This document shows, piece by piece, positions 41,312-48,799 of a stretch of 64,000 nucleotides of DNA (the stretch's first letter is position 1; each line of letters opens with the position of its first letter). Both the position numbers and the translations under genes were made by a program. The stretch lies in assembly GCF_010093235.1 (NCBI RefSeq), contig NZ_PDWP01000011.1, positions 1 to 64,000 on the forward strand, given 5' to 3'. The notes beneath the pieces are model-generated. The model was given only the letters and a program-made list of their open reading frames with translations, did no database searches and was not told the origin of the DNA. The DNA is from Pseudoxanthomonas suwonensis. Lineage in GTDB: Bacteria; Pseudomonadota; Gammaproteobacteria; Xanthomonadales; Xanthomonadaceae.

Positions 41312-42085
41312 GTGGCAGTGATAACCGTCGATCAATGTGGCGACCTTCTTGCCACGTTTGTGGGAAATAGCGCTTCGGCCGACAAAGCGAAAGAACTGGC
41401 AAAGACCATTGGCTATAACGATTCGCCACTATTTGGCGCACGGAAGAAGCGAGCCACGCTTGTTAGTGAGCTTGTCATGATCCACACGGCGCTAGTGATC
41501 TTCTCAGCCAACCAATCCTTCAACCAGACCACGGCGAAAGCGGTTATTGACTCATTCTTAAGTTGCGCCAGAAAGAGTGTATTCACGCATCTTGAGAAAG
41601 AGATGCCAAGCTTTCCAGCGTTGTATGAAAATCGAATGAGAGAGTACTTTCCGATATTCCATCAAGACAGAGCGCCTCTTGGACTCTCTTTCGCGCTAAT
41701 GAAGCATCTAGGGCTTGATCCGCTCAAGAACCTACAGAGCCAACTTACTTTAACTGAACTGATCACATCAAAAACGAAGCAGACAATTGACGTTCTGAAA
41801 GGGCTAAACGTCATCGGGCAGCCGACGCCACCTGAGCTCAGCGAGACAGGAAAGAATCAGAACAGCAAGATAGATTCAGAGATAAATGCTTTCATGGGCT
41901 CAATGGAACGGTTCATGGCGCAGACAGATGAGTGGCCTGAGGAGATAAAGATAAAAGCACTTACGGTTGTTAGCATGGTGCTTGATGGGAAAGGGAAAGA
42001 GGCGAAAGAGATGTTGACCACAATCCCAAGAAAGTACGCTCTGATTGTGCTGAATCATCTTAATCAACTCAGAAGGCAGCCCTAA
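41312..42085 (+). CDS. cassette 3: hypothetical protein
   Basis: The start is GTG 41312, with GGGAGAAAG upstream. The 257-residue product is soluble and mainly helical, with no signal peptide and no membrane helix. Segments such as LVSELVMIHTALVIFSANQ and KSVFTHLEKEMPSFP can be seen but no family is recognised. It lies between attC2 and attC3 and is AT-richer than chromosomal genes. Confidence 0.7.
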   Translation: MAVITVDQCGDLLATFVGNSASADKAKELAKTIGYNDSPLFGARKKRATLVSELVMIHTALVIFSANQSFNQTTAKAVIDSFLSCARKSVFTHLEKEMPSFPALYENRMREYFPIFHQDRAPLGLSFALMKHLGLDPLKNLQSQLTLTELITSKTKQTIDVLKGLNVIGQPTPPELSETGKNQNSKIDSEINAFMGSMERFMAQTDEWPEEIKIKALTVVSMVLDGKGKEAKEMLTTIPRKYALIVLNHLNQLRRQP

Positions 42086-42104
42086 TGACAGTTGTCGGGC
42101 TGCG

Positions 42105-42164
42105 GCCTAACAATTCGTTCAAGCCGACGCCGCTTCGCGGCGCGGCTTAACTCAGGTGTTAGGC
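42105..42164 (+). repeat. attC3 (60 bp)
   Basis: Runs from GCCTAAC to GTTAGGC with interior TTCAAGCCGACGCCGCTTCG and CGGCGCGGCTTAACTCAGG. Same family as attC1. Confidence 0.92.
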
Positions 42165-42203
42165 GGCACAACTCACATCTGTGCTGGTCCGAAGGAGAGG
42201 GAA

Positions 42204-42776
42204 GTGACGACTCAGTACTACACTGCATCTAGCCTCGACGGCTACATTGCTACCGAAGACGATTCGCTAGAGTGGCTGTTTCCACTGGCTGATCTTGAGC
42301 AAACGACCTACTCCAGCTTCATCTCGGAGGTTGGTGCTATTGCAATGGGCTCGTCCACCTACGAATGGCTACTAAGACATGCTGTCAAGCTGGGTACTGT
42401 GGATGAGGGCGTCTGGCCCTATTCGCAGCCCACGTGGATTTTCACCACTCGCAAACTTGACGTTCCAGCAGGAGCGGATATCCGATTCGCTCAAGGTGAT
42501 ATCCAGCATGTCCACGCTCAGATGAAGGAGGTGGCCAACACCAAAAATATCTGGGTCATGGGTGGAGGTGAGCTCGCAGGACAATTCTTTGATGCGGGGC
42601 TTCTAGATGAACTCATCGTCCAGATAGGTTCTGTCTCTCTTGGCCGCGGTAAGTCGGTTTTCCCACGTAGAGTCTTCAGTCCCACGCTTAGGCTTACTTC
42701 TGTGAACCACATTAGTGAGGGCATGGCCGAGTTGCGTTACAGAATCGACAGGGGTTGCCAAGCCGGTCCCGCCTAA
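42204..42776 (+). CDS. cassette 4: dihydrofolate reductase-fold protein (RibD C-terminal domain)
   Basis: The start is GTG 42204, with GGAGAGGGAA directly upstream. The 190-residue product has YYTASSLDGYIAT at its N terminus, the GSSTYEWLL region, TTRKLDVP, the NADPH-type IWVMGGGELAGQFFDAGLLDELIV and SLGRGKSVF, as in RibD C-terminal/YwjB-like reductases. It is not a typical DfrA or DfrB trimethoprim-resistance enzyme. The stop codon lies inside the R'' box of attC4. Substrate unknown. Confidence 0.85.
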   Translation: MTTQYYTASSLDGYIATEDDSLEWLFPLADLEQTTYSSFISEVGAIAMGSSTYEWLLRHAVKLGTVDEGVWPYSQPTWIFTTRKLDVPAGADIRFAQGDIQHVHAQMKEVANTKNIWVMGGGELAGQFFDAGLLDELIVQIGSVSLGRGKSVFPRRVFSPTLRLTSVNHISEGMAELRYRIDRGCQAGPA

Positions 42777-42882
42777 CAATGCGTTCAAGCCGAACCCGCT
42801 TCGTTACGCGCCCCACATGGCAGGAAGAGCTTGCCATGTGGTTCGCTCCACTACGCTGGTCGGCTTAACTTAGTCGTTAGAT
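42771..42882 (+). repeat. attC4 (112 bp)
   Basis: Runs from GCCTAAC to GTTAGAT, with an extra hairpin CACATGGCAG...CTTGCCATGTG in the middle. It defines the longer attC subfamily here, and the stop of cassette 4 and the start of cassette 5 lie at its ends. Confidence 0.92.
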
Positions 42883-43615
42883 GCCGTTGGAAACACTTTC
42901 GCAGGCTGCAACATGGATGAACGACAACGAGGGCGTGCTCGCCCTTCTGTTGTTCGTTGCCACGCTCTTCCTCGGCTGGGTCAGCGGCATCTTTAGCTCC
43001 CTACGTCGAAAGCCGAAGTTCAAGATCCGGGTGCTTGGGGGTCCAACCTTGTGCTGCATCTACGACGCGGGCGGCGAACAAGATGGCCATAAGACTCACC
43101 AGGTGGCATTCGCGCTTTACCTTCGCGTTTCGAACACGGGCAGTGCCGCGTCCAGTCTCGAAGCTGTGCACTTGGGCTACCACTGGAACGTCATTCCATT
43201 TAGCCGGCCGTGGTGGAAGTACGGCCTCGGCTGGTTCTGGCTTGACAAGCTCGCGGTGGCCCTTGAGGACTTCCAAGTCAGGATCGGCGGCAGCTTAAAG
43301 GTGTTCCCGTTTCTGTTCCAGAAAACGCATCTTTCCCAATTGACACAGGACACCTACCTAGAGCCCGGAAAGTCTGTGTTGGGAGTTGTTTACTTTGAGC
43401 AAGCCGAAAGTTGGGGCGGCTTTCAGCCGCGCGTGAAAGACGGCTTGGTGTCGGTCAAACTAAGAGTAGAGGATGCCTTTGGCGGCGCCCATTTCGCGAA
43501 GGCTACCGTTCCGCTCGTAACCCTTGAAGAAGCACGCGCGTTCAACCCGTCGTTCGGCAAGACGTACTCCAACCTAGCTGGGACCACGCTGCCGTTCGAC
43601 CAGAGCGGCATCTAA
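42881..43615 (+). CDS. cassette 5: membrane-anchored hypothetical protein
   Basis: ATG 42881 overlaps the last attC4 base pairs (GTTAGATG). The 244-residue product has one N-terminal membrane helix (GVLALLLFVATLFLGWVSGIF, ~residues 18-38), then a soluble domain of ~200 residues with the GGPTLCCIYDAGG and VSNTGSAASSLEAVHLGY segments. It could be an inner-membrane anchored beta-rich domain, but no family is recognised. The stop codon overlaps the attC5 R'' box. Confidence 0.7.
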   Translation: MPLETLSQAATWMNDNEGVLALLLFVATLFLGWVSGIFSSLRRKPKFKIRVLGGPTLCCIYDAGGEQDGHKTHQVAFALYLRVSNTGSAASSLEAVHLGYHWNVIPFSRPWWKYGLGWFWLDKLAVALEDFQVRIGGSLKVFPFLFQKTHLSQLTQDTYLEPGKSVLGVVYFEQAESWGGFQPRVKDGLVSVKLRVEDAFGGAHFAKATVPLVTLEEARAFNPSFGKTYSNLAGTTLPFDQSGI

Positions 43616-43669
43616 CAATTCGTCCAAGCCGACGCCGCTTGGCGGCGCGGCTTAACTCAGGTGTTAGGC
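43610..43669 (+). repeat. attC5 (60 bp)
   Basis: Runs from ATCTAAC to GTTAGGC, with CGTCCAAGCCGACGCCGCTT and GGCGGCGCGGCTTAACTCAGG. It is a 60-bp type with one change in the L box and in the loop. Confidence 0.9.
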
Positions 43670-43781
43670 CCCACAGAGGATTGTCGCTTGCTTCATTGCC
43701 TCTGCGGAAAGTGCACTACTTGCAGATAAGTCAATACGACCTGATTATCCAACCTTACATTCACAGGGGAGACTAAGGACA

Positions 43782-44225
43782 GTGAGCGGAAAGATTGCTT
43801 TGGGGGCTGTGGCAGGACTTCTCATCGGAGCGACCGGCGGCTATCTCACTGCTCAGTCGCAAGCCAAAGCCGAAGTAGAGTCAGCACAGAACTATCAAGT
43901 CGAGCTTGCAAGCAAGAACAACGCGCTCCAAATGGAGAACTTGTCGTTACAGCGAAGGTCTGAAGCGCTGGGAAGCAGCACGTATGATCGACAGAAAATT
44001 ATATCTTGCATGTTCGAATCAACCACTCGCAGTAATGCGATTAGGGTTTACCTAGATGGCGGCATTATGGGAAAAATACAAGAATCTTACTTTCAGCCGC
44101 TGATTCCTGTAGCACTAAAATCTGCGGGCAAAAGCCATAGAACTCGCTGGTCTGATTTGAGTGAAGAGGCTCTTAAACTAGATCAAGAATGCCTTGATCA
44201 AGCCATGATTAGACACACTAAATAA
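43782..44225 (+). CDS. cassette 6: membrane-anchored coiled-coil hypothetical protein
   Basis: The start is GTG 43782 after AAGGACA. The 147-residue product has a glycine-rich N-terminal membrane helix (IALGAVAGLLIGATGGYLTA), a coiled coil at ~residues 28-65 (QAKAEVESAQNYQVELASKN), and a helical C-terminal domain with two cysteines. It lies between attC5 and attC6. The start is ~110 bases past attC5, longer than in other cassettes. Confidence 0.7.
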   Translation: MSGKIALGAVAGLLIGATGGYLTAQSQAKAEVESAQNYQVELASKNNALQMENLSLQRRSEALGSSTYDRQKIISCMFESTTRSNAIRVYLDGGIMGKIQESYFQPLIPVALKSAGKSHRTRWSDLSEEALKLDQECLDQAMIRHTK

Positions 44226-44229
44226 TGTG

Positions 44230-44289
44230 GCCTAACAATTCATTCAAGCCGACGCCGCTTCGCGGCGCGGCTTAACTCAGGCGTTAGGC
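44230..44289 (+). repeat. attC6 (60 bp)
   Basis: Runs from GCCTAAC to GTTAGGC with TTCAAGCCGACGCCGCTTCG and CGGCGCGGCTTAACTCAGG. It has the same sequence as attC3 at nearly all positions. Confidence 0.92.
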
Positions 44290-44292
44290 GGC

Positions 44293-45105
44293 ATGACGGA
44301 CTTACTACGAGTTGATGACTTCAGATGCCACGACCAGCATTTGGTTCATGTGCTGCCGGGGCGTGAGCGCGAAGCCACCTGCTTTGCACGCCAACTCCTA
44401 AATCAAGGGGTGCCTGCGGGGCTCTTCATTCGAGGAGAGGATGTTACGGACTGGGGGTTTCTTGAAGATGCGACCGGAGTTGAGCATTTCGAGTTCGTAG
44501 ACTTCTCGAAAACTCTCTCTTGCACAAAGCTATTGCCAATCAGCCACGCTAAGTATCTCCGCATAGTCGGCCGGAAGCTCTCTATAGATTTCACGATCTT
44601 CACATCGTTACGGACGATTTGCTATCAATGGCACCCCGAATCTTCAGGACTCGAGTCCTTGGATGCGCTGAAAAGTGCGTATCTTTATGAAATTGGCAGC
44701 GCCAAGAACGCTAGCCCATTCCCATTGCCGCCAAGCGTTGAGACGCTGCAGTTAGTGAGGTATTTCGCCGAGTCTATTGACTTTATTCACGATATGAATC
44801 ACTTGGTTGACCTGGAAATAATACACGCGCGAAACCTGCGGGCGTTACCCCCACTGCGGTCCCTTAAACAGTTAGAGCTCAAGAACGTCGGTAGGGACAA
44901 GTTCGCATACGACTCAATTCCGGAAAGCGTGGAAGCAATTATCATTGAGGCGTGCGCCCCAGTTCATGACTGGGATTTTGTTCGGAAAATTAGCGGTCTA
45001 AAGCGATTGGTCGTTTTCAAGACAAAGTGTGCTGCACCATCTTCCGCTGCCAAGAGTGCATTGAGCCTTGTGCCCCTCCGCGACTTGCCAGGTGGAGTAA
45101 CCTGA
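44293..45105 (+). CDS. cassette 7: leucine-rich-repeat-like protein
   Basis: ATG 44293 lies 4 bases after the attC6 core. The 270-residue product has LRR-type repeats in the second half, for example LVDLEIIHARNLRALPPLRSLKQLELKNVG and a similar repeat at SVETLQLVRYFAESIDFI. The N-terminal ~90 residues are not repeat-like. No signal peptide or membrane segment is seen. Its role is unknown. The cassette 10 product is a second LRR-type protein with the same repeat style. Confidence 0.72.
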   Translation: MTDLLRVDDFRCHDQHLVHVLPGREREATCFARQLLNQGVPAGLFIRGEDVTDWGFLEDATGVEHFEFVDFSKTLSCTKLLPISHAKYLRIVGRKLSIDFTIFTSLRTICYQWHPESSGLESLDALKSAYLYEIGSAKNASPFPLPPSVETLQLVRYFAESIDFIHDMNHLVDLEIIHARNLRALPPLRSLKQLELKNVGRDKFAYDSIPESVEAIIIEACAPVHDWDFVRKISGLKRLVVFKTKCAAPSSAAKSALSLVPLRDLPGGVT

Positions 45106-45115
45106 TGCCGGTGCC

Positions 45116-45227
45116 GCCTAACAATGCGTTCAAGCCGAAGCCGCTTCGTTCCGCAAAGCACATGGCAGGTAAAGCTTGCCATGTGCTTTGCGGAACTGCG
45201 CGTCTCGGCTTAACTTAGGTGTTAGAG
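45116..45227 (+). repeat. attC7 (112 bp)
   Basis: Runs from GCCTAAC to GTTAGAG, with the inner hairpin CACATGGCAGG...CTTGCCATGTG and CGGCTTAACTTAGG near the end. It is of the longer type, like attC4 and attC10. Confidence 0.92.
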
Positions 45228-45234
45228 GTCACTT

Positions 45235-46053
45235 ATGGCGATCACCAGCGTGCGACTAGAGGGAACCGAGCGCCTCGAGGTCACGATTCGGAACGAGCTT
45301 CCAGTCGCCCTCACGGACCTAACCTTGTCGCTTCTCGCGGTGGGCCACCAATTCGAAACCTTTGTCGAGTCGGAGCTGCCAAGTGACGTGCCGGTCGCGA
45401 GCGAACTTCTCGTTAAGGAAGTTCGAACCGGCTCCATCGTGTTTGAGCTAGTCGCACAGTCGTTGCCGGTGATTCCTTTGCTCTGGCAAGGCGGCCCGCT
45501 TTTGGAGTGGGCGAATTACGCCAAAGACACTGTCATGTGGTTATTGGGCAAGCTGGACAAGCCGCCCAGGAACGTCACAAAGAACGACCTCAAGCAGTGG
45601 CATTCGATCCTGGAGCCCGTGGCCAAGGATCATGGCTCGCAGCTCAACTTTACCGTCTCAGATGGCGGCACAGTCATTAATCACTTCTTCGTTAACTCGC
45701 TGGAAGCGAACGCCGCGCAAAGCCGCATCACAAGGGAAATCGGCGCTCTGGAGGAACCAAATAACGCCATCTACAAGAAGCGTGTTATGACTTGGTACCA
45801 AGCGAAGTTTGACAATTCTTCGCAAACCGGGAACAAGGCGGTCATAGAGAGCATCAGCCCTCGCCCTCTCCGCGTCGTGTTCGACAACAATGCAGTCAAG
45901 AACGAAATGTTCGAACAGGGCGTAGAGTTCTCAAAGCCTTGGCATCAACTCGCCTACATCGTGGATGTCCAAGTACAAACGATCAGTGGTCAGCCGCGGG
46001 TCGCGACTATTTTGGGGTTTTACCCAGAAGAGACGTTTGACCCCTCGGAGTGA
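45235..46053 (+). CDS. cassette 8: hypothetical protein
   Basis: ATG 45235 starts 8 bases after attC7 without a clear Shine-Dalgarno. The 272-residue product starts with beta-strand-like segments (ITSVRLEGTERLEVTIRNEL), a short hydrophobic patch (VIPLLWQGGPLLEWANYAKDTVMWLLG), and a C-terminal domain ending VATILGFYPEETFDPSE. No known family is recognised. It lies between attC7 and attC8. Confidence 0.7.
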   Translation: MAITSVRLEGTERLEVTIRNELPVALTDLTLSLLAVGHQFETFVESELPSDVPVASELLVKEVRTGSIVFELVAQSLPVIPLLWQGGPLLEWANYAKDTVMWLLGKLDKPPRNVTKNDLKQWHSILEPVAKDHGSQLNFTVSDGGTVINHFFVNSLEANAAQSRITREIGALEEPNNAIYKKRVMTWYQAKFDNSSQTGNKAVIESISPRPLRVVFDNNAVKNEMFEQGVEFSKPWHQLAYIVDVQVQTISGQPRVATILGFYPEETFDPSE

Positions 46054-46054
46054 C

Positions 46055-46114
46055 CTCTAACAATTCGTCCAAGCCGACGCCGCTTCGCGGCGCGGCTTAA
46101 CTCAGGTGTTAGCA
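46055..46114 (+). repeat. attC8 (60 bp)
   Basis: Runs from CTCTAAC to GTTAGCA with CGTCCAAGCCGACGCCGCTT and CGGCGCGGCTTAACTCAGG. Close to attC5. Confidence 0.9.
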
Positions 46115-46129
46115 CTCAAGGGGAAGATC

Positions 46130-46672
46130 ATGGCGGACTATGTTTATGTAGACAATTCCAACCTCTACATCGAGGGTCGGAGGGTCAGTGCAGTCACTCA
46201 AGGACTTGCCGACAACATCTTTGAGGCAATGAACGAAGGTATTCTGGATCATGGATACACCATTAGTTTCGGAAAGCTACATGAGTTCCTTTGCGGGACG
46301 GACAAGCGGACCATAAAGAGAGCTGCGCTGTTCGGCTCTCGCCCGCCCCCGAATGATGGGATATGGACTTTCGCGCAAAAAGCCGGATTCGAACTTCACT
46401 TGGAAGATCGGAACATCAAGAATAAAGAGAAAAAGATTGATACAGGCATTGCCACGCTACTCACCAAAGATGCGTACAAGTCAGGCGACCCGCATGATGA
46501 CGTTTTTGTACTGGTCGCCGGCGATGCGGACTATGTCCCCACCATCAATGAGCTAAAGAAAGATGGATATTTCGTAGAGGTCGTTTTCTGGGATCACGCA
46601 TCAAAAGAGTTGCGAGAGGCTGCGTCTAGATTCGTAGGCCTCAATAAGCATCTTGAGAATTTACGGCTTTGA
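46130..46672 (+). CDS. cassette 9: NYN-domain (PIN-like) putative nuclease
   Basis: ATG 46130 follows AAGGGGAAG. The 180-residue product has the NYN/DUF88 pattern: YVYVDNSNLYIEG (Asp8), KKIDTGIATLLTKDA and VLVAGDADYVPTINELKK with the acidic residues expected in the metal site, then SKELREAASRFVGL. NYN proteins are single-domain RNases in many bacteria. Cognate antitoxin or partner is not seen in the cassette. It lies between attC8 and attC9. Confidence 0.85.
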   Translation: MADYVYVDNSNLYIEGRRVSAVTQGLADNIFEAMNEGILDHGYTISFGKLHEFLCGTDKRTIKRAALFGSRPPPNDGIWTFAQKAGFELHLEDRNIKNKEKKIDTGIATLLTKDAYKSGDPHDDVFVLVAGDADYVPTINELKKDGYFVEVVFWDHASKELREAASRFVGLNKHLENLRL

Positions 46673-46673
46673 G

Positions 46674-46733
46674 TGCTAACAGTTCATTCAAGCCGACGTC
46701 GCTTCGCGGCGCGGCTTAATTCAGGCGTTATGC
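46674..46733 (+). repeat. attC9 (60 bp)
   Basis: Runs from TGCTAAC to GTTATGC with TTCAAGCCGACGTCGCTTCG and CGGCGCGGCTTAATTCAGG. One loop base differs from attC1. Confidence 0.9.
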
Positions 46734-46737
46734 CTTT

Positions 46738-47481
46738 ATGAAAGCAGCGCATTTACATTGGGATGAAACCCACCTGCCAGGCCCAGACCCATCCGAGTGG
46801 GATCTACGTCCCGAGATGTTTAGTCACTTGGGCTCTCTGTATCTAAGGTGCACTCAAACGAGTCTACCTGATGCGGCGCAGAGGAAACTCGTGAAGAAAT
46901 GGTGCGAATTGATCCCAACACTCAATGTGACGTCGCTGACTCTAGCAACGAGGACAAGTCAGCAACTGGTAAACGCTGCTTGTCAGCTATCAAACCTCGA
47001 GCATCTTCACATAGGATGGGGCGGCGCCAAATCACTGGAGCCAATAGCAAATTGTCGTAAGCTGACCTCTCTTGGAATAGATAGCACGCCATCTTTAACA
47101 GGGCTTGCTGTGCTCCGCACATTGAAGAATCTTAGGGTGCTAAGACTCGAGAACATCAAAGAAGCTCAAGATTTAAGTTTCGTCTCAGACATCGAAGGCC
47201 TGACAGAGTTCGGCATCTGCGGCAGCATGTGGACAGACCAAAAGGTGGACAGCCTATGGCCCGTGGCCAAGCTTCAGCAGCTTGAGACACTGCACCTTAT
47301 GGCGACGCGCGTCCTCTGCGACGGACTTGCACCTATTCACGGCATGCCAAAACTCAAGGTACTCAACGCATCTTTTTATTACTCGGCAGCCGAGTTTGCC
47401 GCGCTACGGGCGGCTACTCCATCACTCAGGTCTGGCACTCCCTTCGACTCAGAGGGCATCGAGACGTGGAGCGAGGCCTAA
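46738..47481 (+). CDS. cassette 10: leucine-rich-repeat-like protein
   Basis: ATG 46738 overlaps the stop of a three-codon ORF that starts in the attC9 core (ATG CCT TTA TGA, 46730-46741), so re-initiation is possible. The 247-residue product has several LRR-like repeats (LSNLEHLHIGWGGAKSLEPI, LTSLGIDSTPSLTGLAVL, LKNLRVLRLENIKEAQDL, LQQLETLHLMATRVLCDGL). It looks related in style to the cassette 7 product. The stop lies in the attC10 R'' box. Function unknown. Confidence 0.75.
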   Translation: MKAAHLHWDETHLPGPDPSEWDLRPEMFSHLGSLYLRCTQTSLPDAAQRKLVKKWCELIPTLNVTSLTLATRTSQQLVNAACQLSNLEHLHIGWGGAKSLEPIANCRKLTSLGIDSTPSLTGLAVLRTLKNLRVLRLENIKEAQDLSFVSDIEGLTEFGICGSMWTDQKVDSLWPVAKLQQLETLHLMATRVLCDGLAPIHGMPKLKVLNASFYYSAAEFAALRAATPSLRSGTPFDSEGIETWSEA

Positions 47482-47587
47482 CAATGCGTTCAAGCCGAAA
47501 TTGCATTGCTACGTCAGCCACATGGCAGAAGAAGCTTGCCATGTGGCCGGCTATGCGCTGCAATTCGGCTTAACTTCGGTGTTAGGT
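47476..47587 (+). repeat. attC10 (112 bp)
   Basis: Runs from GCCTAAC to GTTAGGT with inner hairpin CACATGGCAG...CTTGCCATGTG and CGGCTTAACTTCGG near the end. Third member of the longer type. Confidence 0.92.
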
Positions 47588-47663
47588 CGTCGGTTGCAGC
47601 GTGCCGCGATCAAGGTCGTCGGAACTGGCGTGAAGTAAGAAGCAGACGAGTAGTGAGGTTGAA

Positions 47664-47915
47664 GTGAGTGTTGATTTTGAGAAGGTTGACGAGAGGCGGG
47701 ATATGGGGCCGTTTGATCCATCGCCTTCGGGTCACCTGGTCTACCCTTCCGTTGAGCATTGCAGGCGGGGCATCGGCGCCACATACAAGGATCGATTCTG
47801 GTCGAGAACGGCCACAAGGCGAGCACTGCACGACTGGTTGGGGAAGACATGGGATCGAGTCTTTGCCATCCTGTTCGTTCTCCTGATTCTGGGAAGCGGC
47901 ATCCGGGGGCTTTGA
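47664..47915 (+). CDS. cassette 11: small hypothetical protein with C-terminal membrane helix
   Basis: The start is GTG 47664 after GAGGTTGAA. The 83-residue product has a mainly polar N-terminal part and a C-terminal hydrophobic stretch VFAILFVLLILGSGI. No family is recognised. The ORF is shorter than in other cassettes and the assignment is less sure than the rest. Confidence 0.55.
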   Translation: MSVDFEKVDERRDMGPFDPSPSGHLVYPSVEHCRRGIGATYKDRFWSRTATRRALHDWLGKTWDRVFAILFVLLILGSGIRGL

Positions 47916-48000
47916 ACTCGCCGTCTTGTCCGCTCGACGAAGGTCGTTGTAGTGTCCGATCTGGATTGGGCTAGCAGCACGCGCTGCGTGACGTGGAGCG

Positions 48001-48099
48001 GCCTAACGACGCTGCTTCGTTACGCGAGCTCAAGCGGCAGGTAAAGCTTGCCAGCCGGCCCGCTCAACTGCGCAGCGCGGCTCAAATCGGGTGTTATGC
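48001..48099 (+). repeat. attC11, degenerate (99 bp)
   Basis: Runs from GCCTAAC to GTTATGC. The interior resembles the longer type (GGCAGGTAAAGCTTGCC) but the L and R arms are more divergent, such as CTCAAGCGGC and CGGCTCAAATCGGG. It is the last attC visible in the array. Confidence 0.7.
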
Positions 48100-48130
48100 C
48101 GCTCTGGTCGCTTATCCAGGCCAAGGGGAA

Positions 48131-48454
48131 ATGATGTCGGTCGTCAAGGAGAGGGAAAAGCTGGCGCTGGATGCCATCAGGCAGGCCTTCGGCACGGAGG
48201 CTGGCGAAGACGGGATCGGCTTGTTTATCGAGCATCATCTGGCCGAGTTGCCGGAGAGTTACTGGCAGGAGCATCTGGGGACCAGTACTCCCGATCCCTC
48301 GTCGGTCATCACGCTTCTGGAGCTTCGCTCATCCTGGGGCGAGGGTGAGGTCGAGTATTTCGACTTCACGCTGCCCGGCGAGGTGACGGATTACGTCGTT
48401 TCGGTCCATTTCGATGAATCCGGCAGCATTGACGGTATCTCCATGGAGAGCTGA
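48131..48454 (+). CDS. hypothetical protein at the end of the cassette array
   Basis: ATG 48131 (or 48134) follows AAGGGGAA. The 107-residue product is soluble with acidic C-terminal half (VEYFDFTLPGEVTDYVVSVHFDESG) and the LALDAIRQAFG N-terminal helix. Its GC content is closer to the chromosome than that of the other cassettes. It lies after attC11 but no attC follows it, so it is either a terminal cassette that lost its site or a resident gene. Confidence 0.65.
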   Translation: MMSVVKEREKLALDAIRQAFGTEAGEDGIGLFIEHHLAELPESYWQEHLGTSTPDPSSVITLLELRSSWGEGEVEYFDFTLPGEVTDYVVSVHFDESGSIDGISMES

Positions 48455-48799
48455 CCGGGCTTGCCGTGGCGAGGCCGGCTCCTGCGGCCTGCCGCTTCCT
48501 CCGGATTTCATCGGGCTCGCCCGGTTGCGCGGGCCGGTCGTTGGCGTCGGGCGCCGTGCCGGGAGGAAGGACTGCCATGGCTGCGCGGCATCAGGCGTGC
48601 ACGTCGCTGAGGTCGCCGCGTTCGATCAGCGGTCAGACCTTCGTGGGTCCTGACGGGGGCTTGAAGATGCATGGCGAACCGTCCGCCGTGTGGGCACTGA
48701 CTGGCTCCCTTGGGGGGGTACGGCCTCCGATGCTGGGCATGGGGCGCGGGATGAGCGGTGCGCTGCCAGCCGTGCCCGGACGGTTCCGCCCAGGCCTGC
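48455..48799. other. non-coding junction between integron and FUSC gene
   Basis: No attC, no recognisable gene and no strong terminator is seen in these 345 bases. The GC content returns to the chromosomal level here, so this marks the far end of the integron. Confidence 0.55.

Noticed and set aside
40510..48454. Toxin-antitoxin pairs in the cassettes
   Set aside because: Each cassette holds one main ORF and no known toxin or antitoxin pairs could be recognised.
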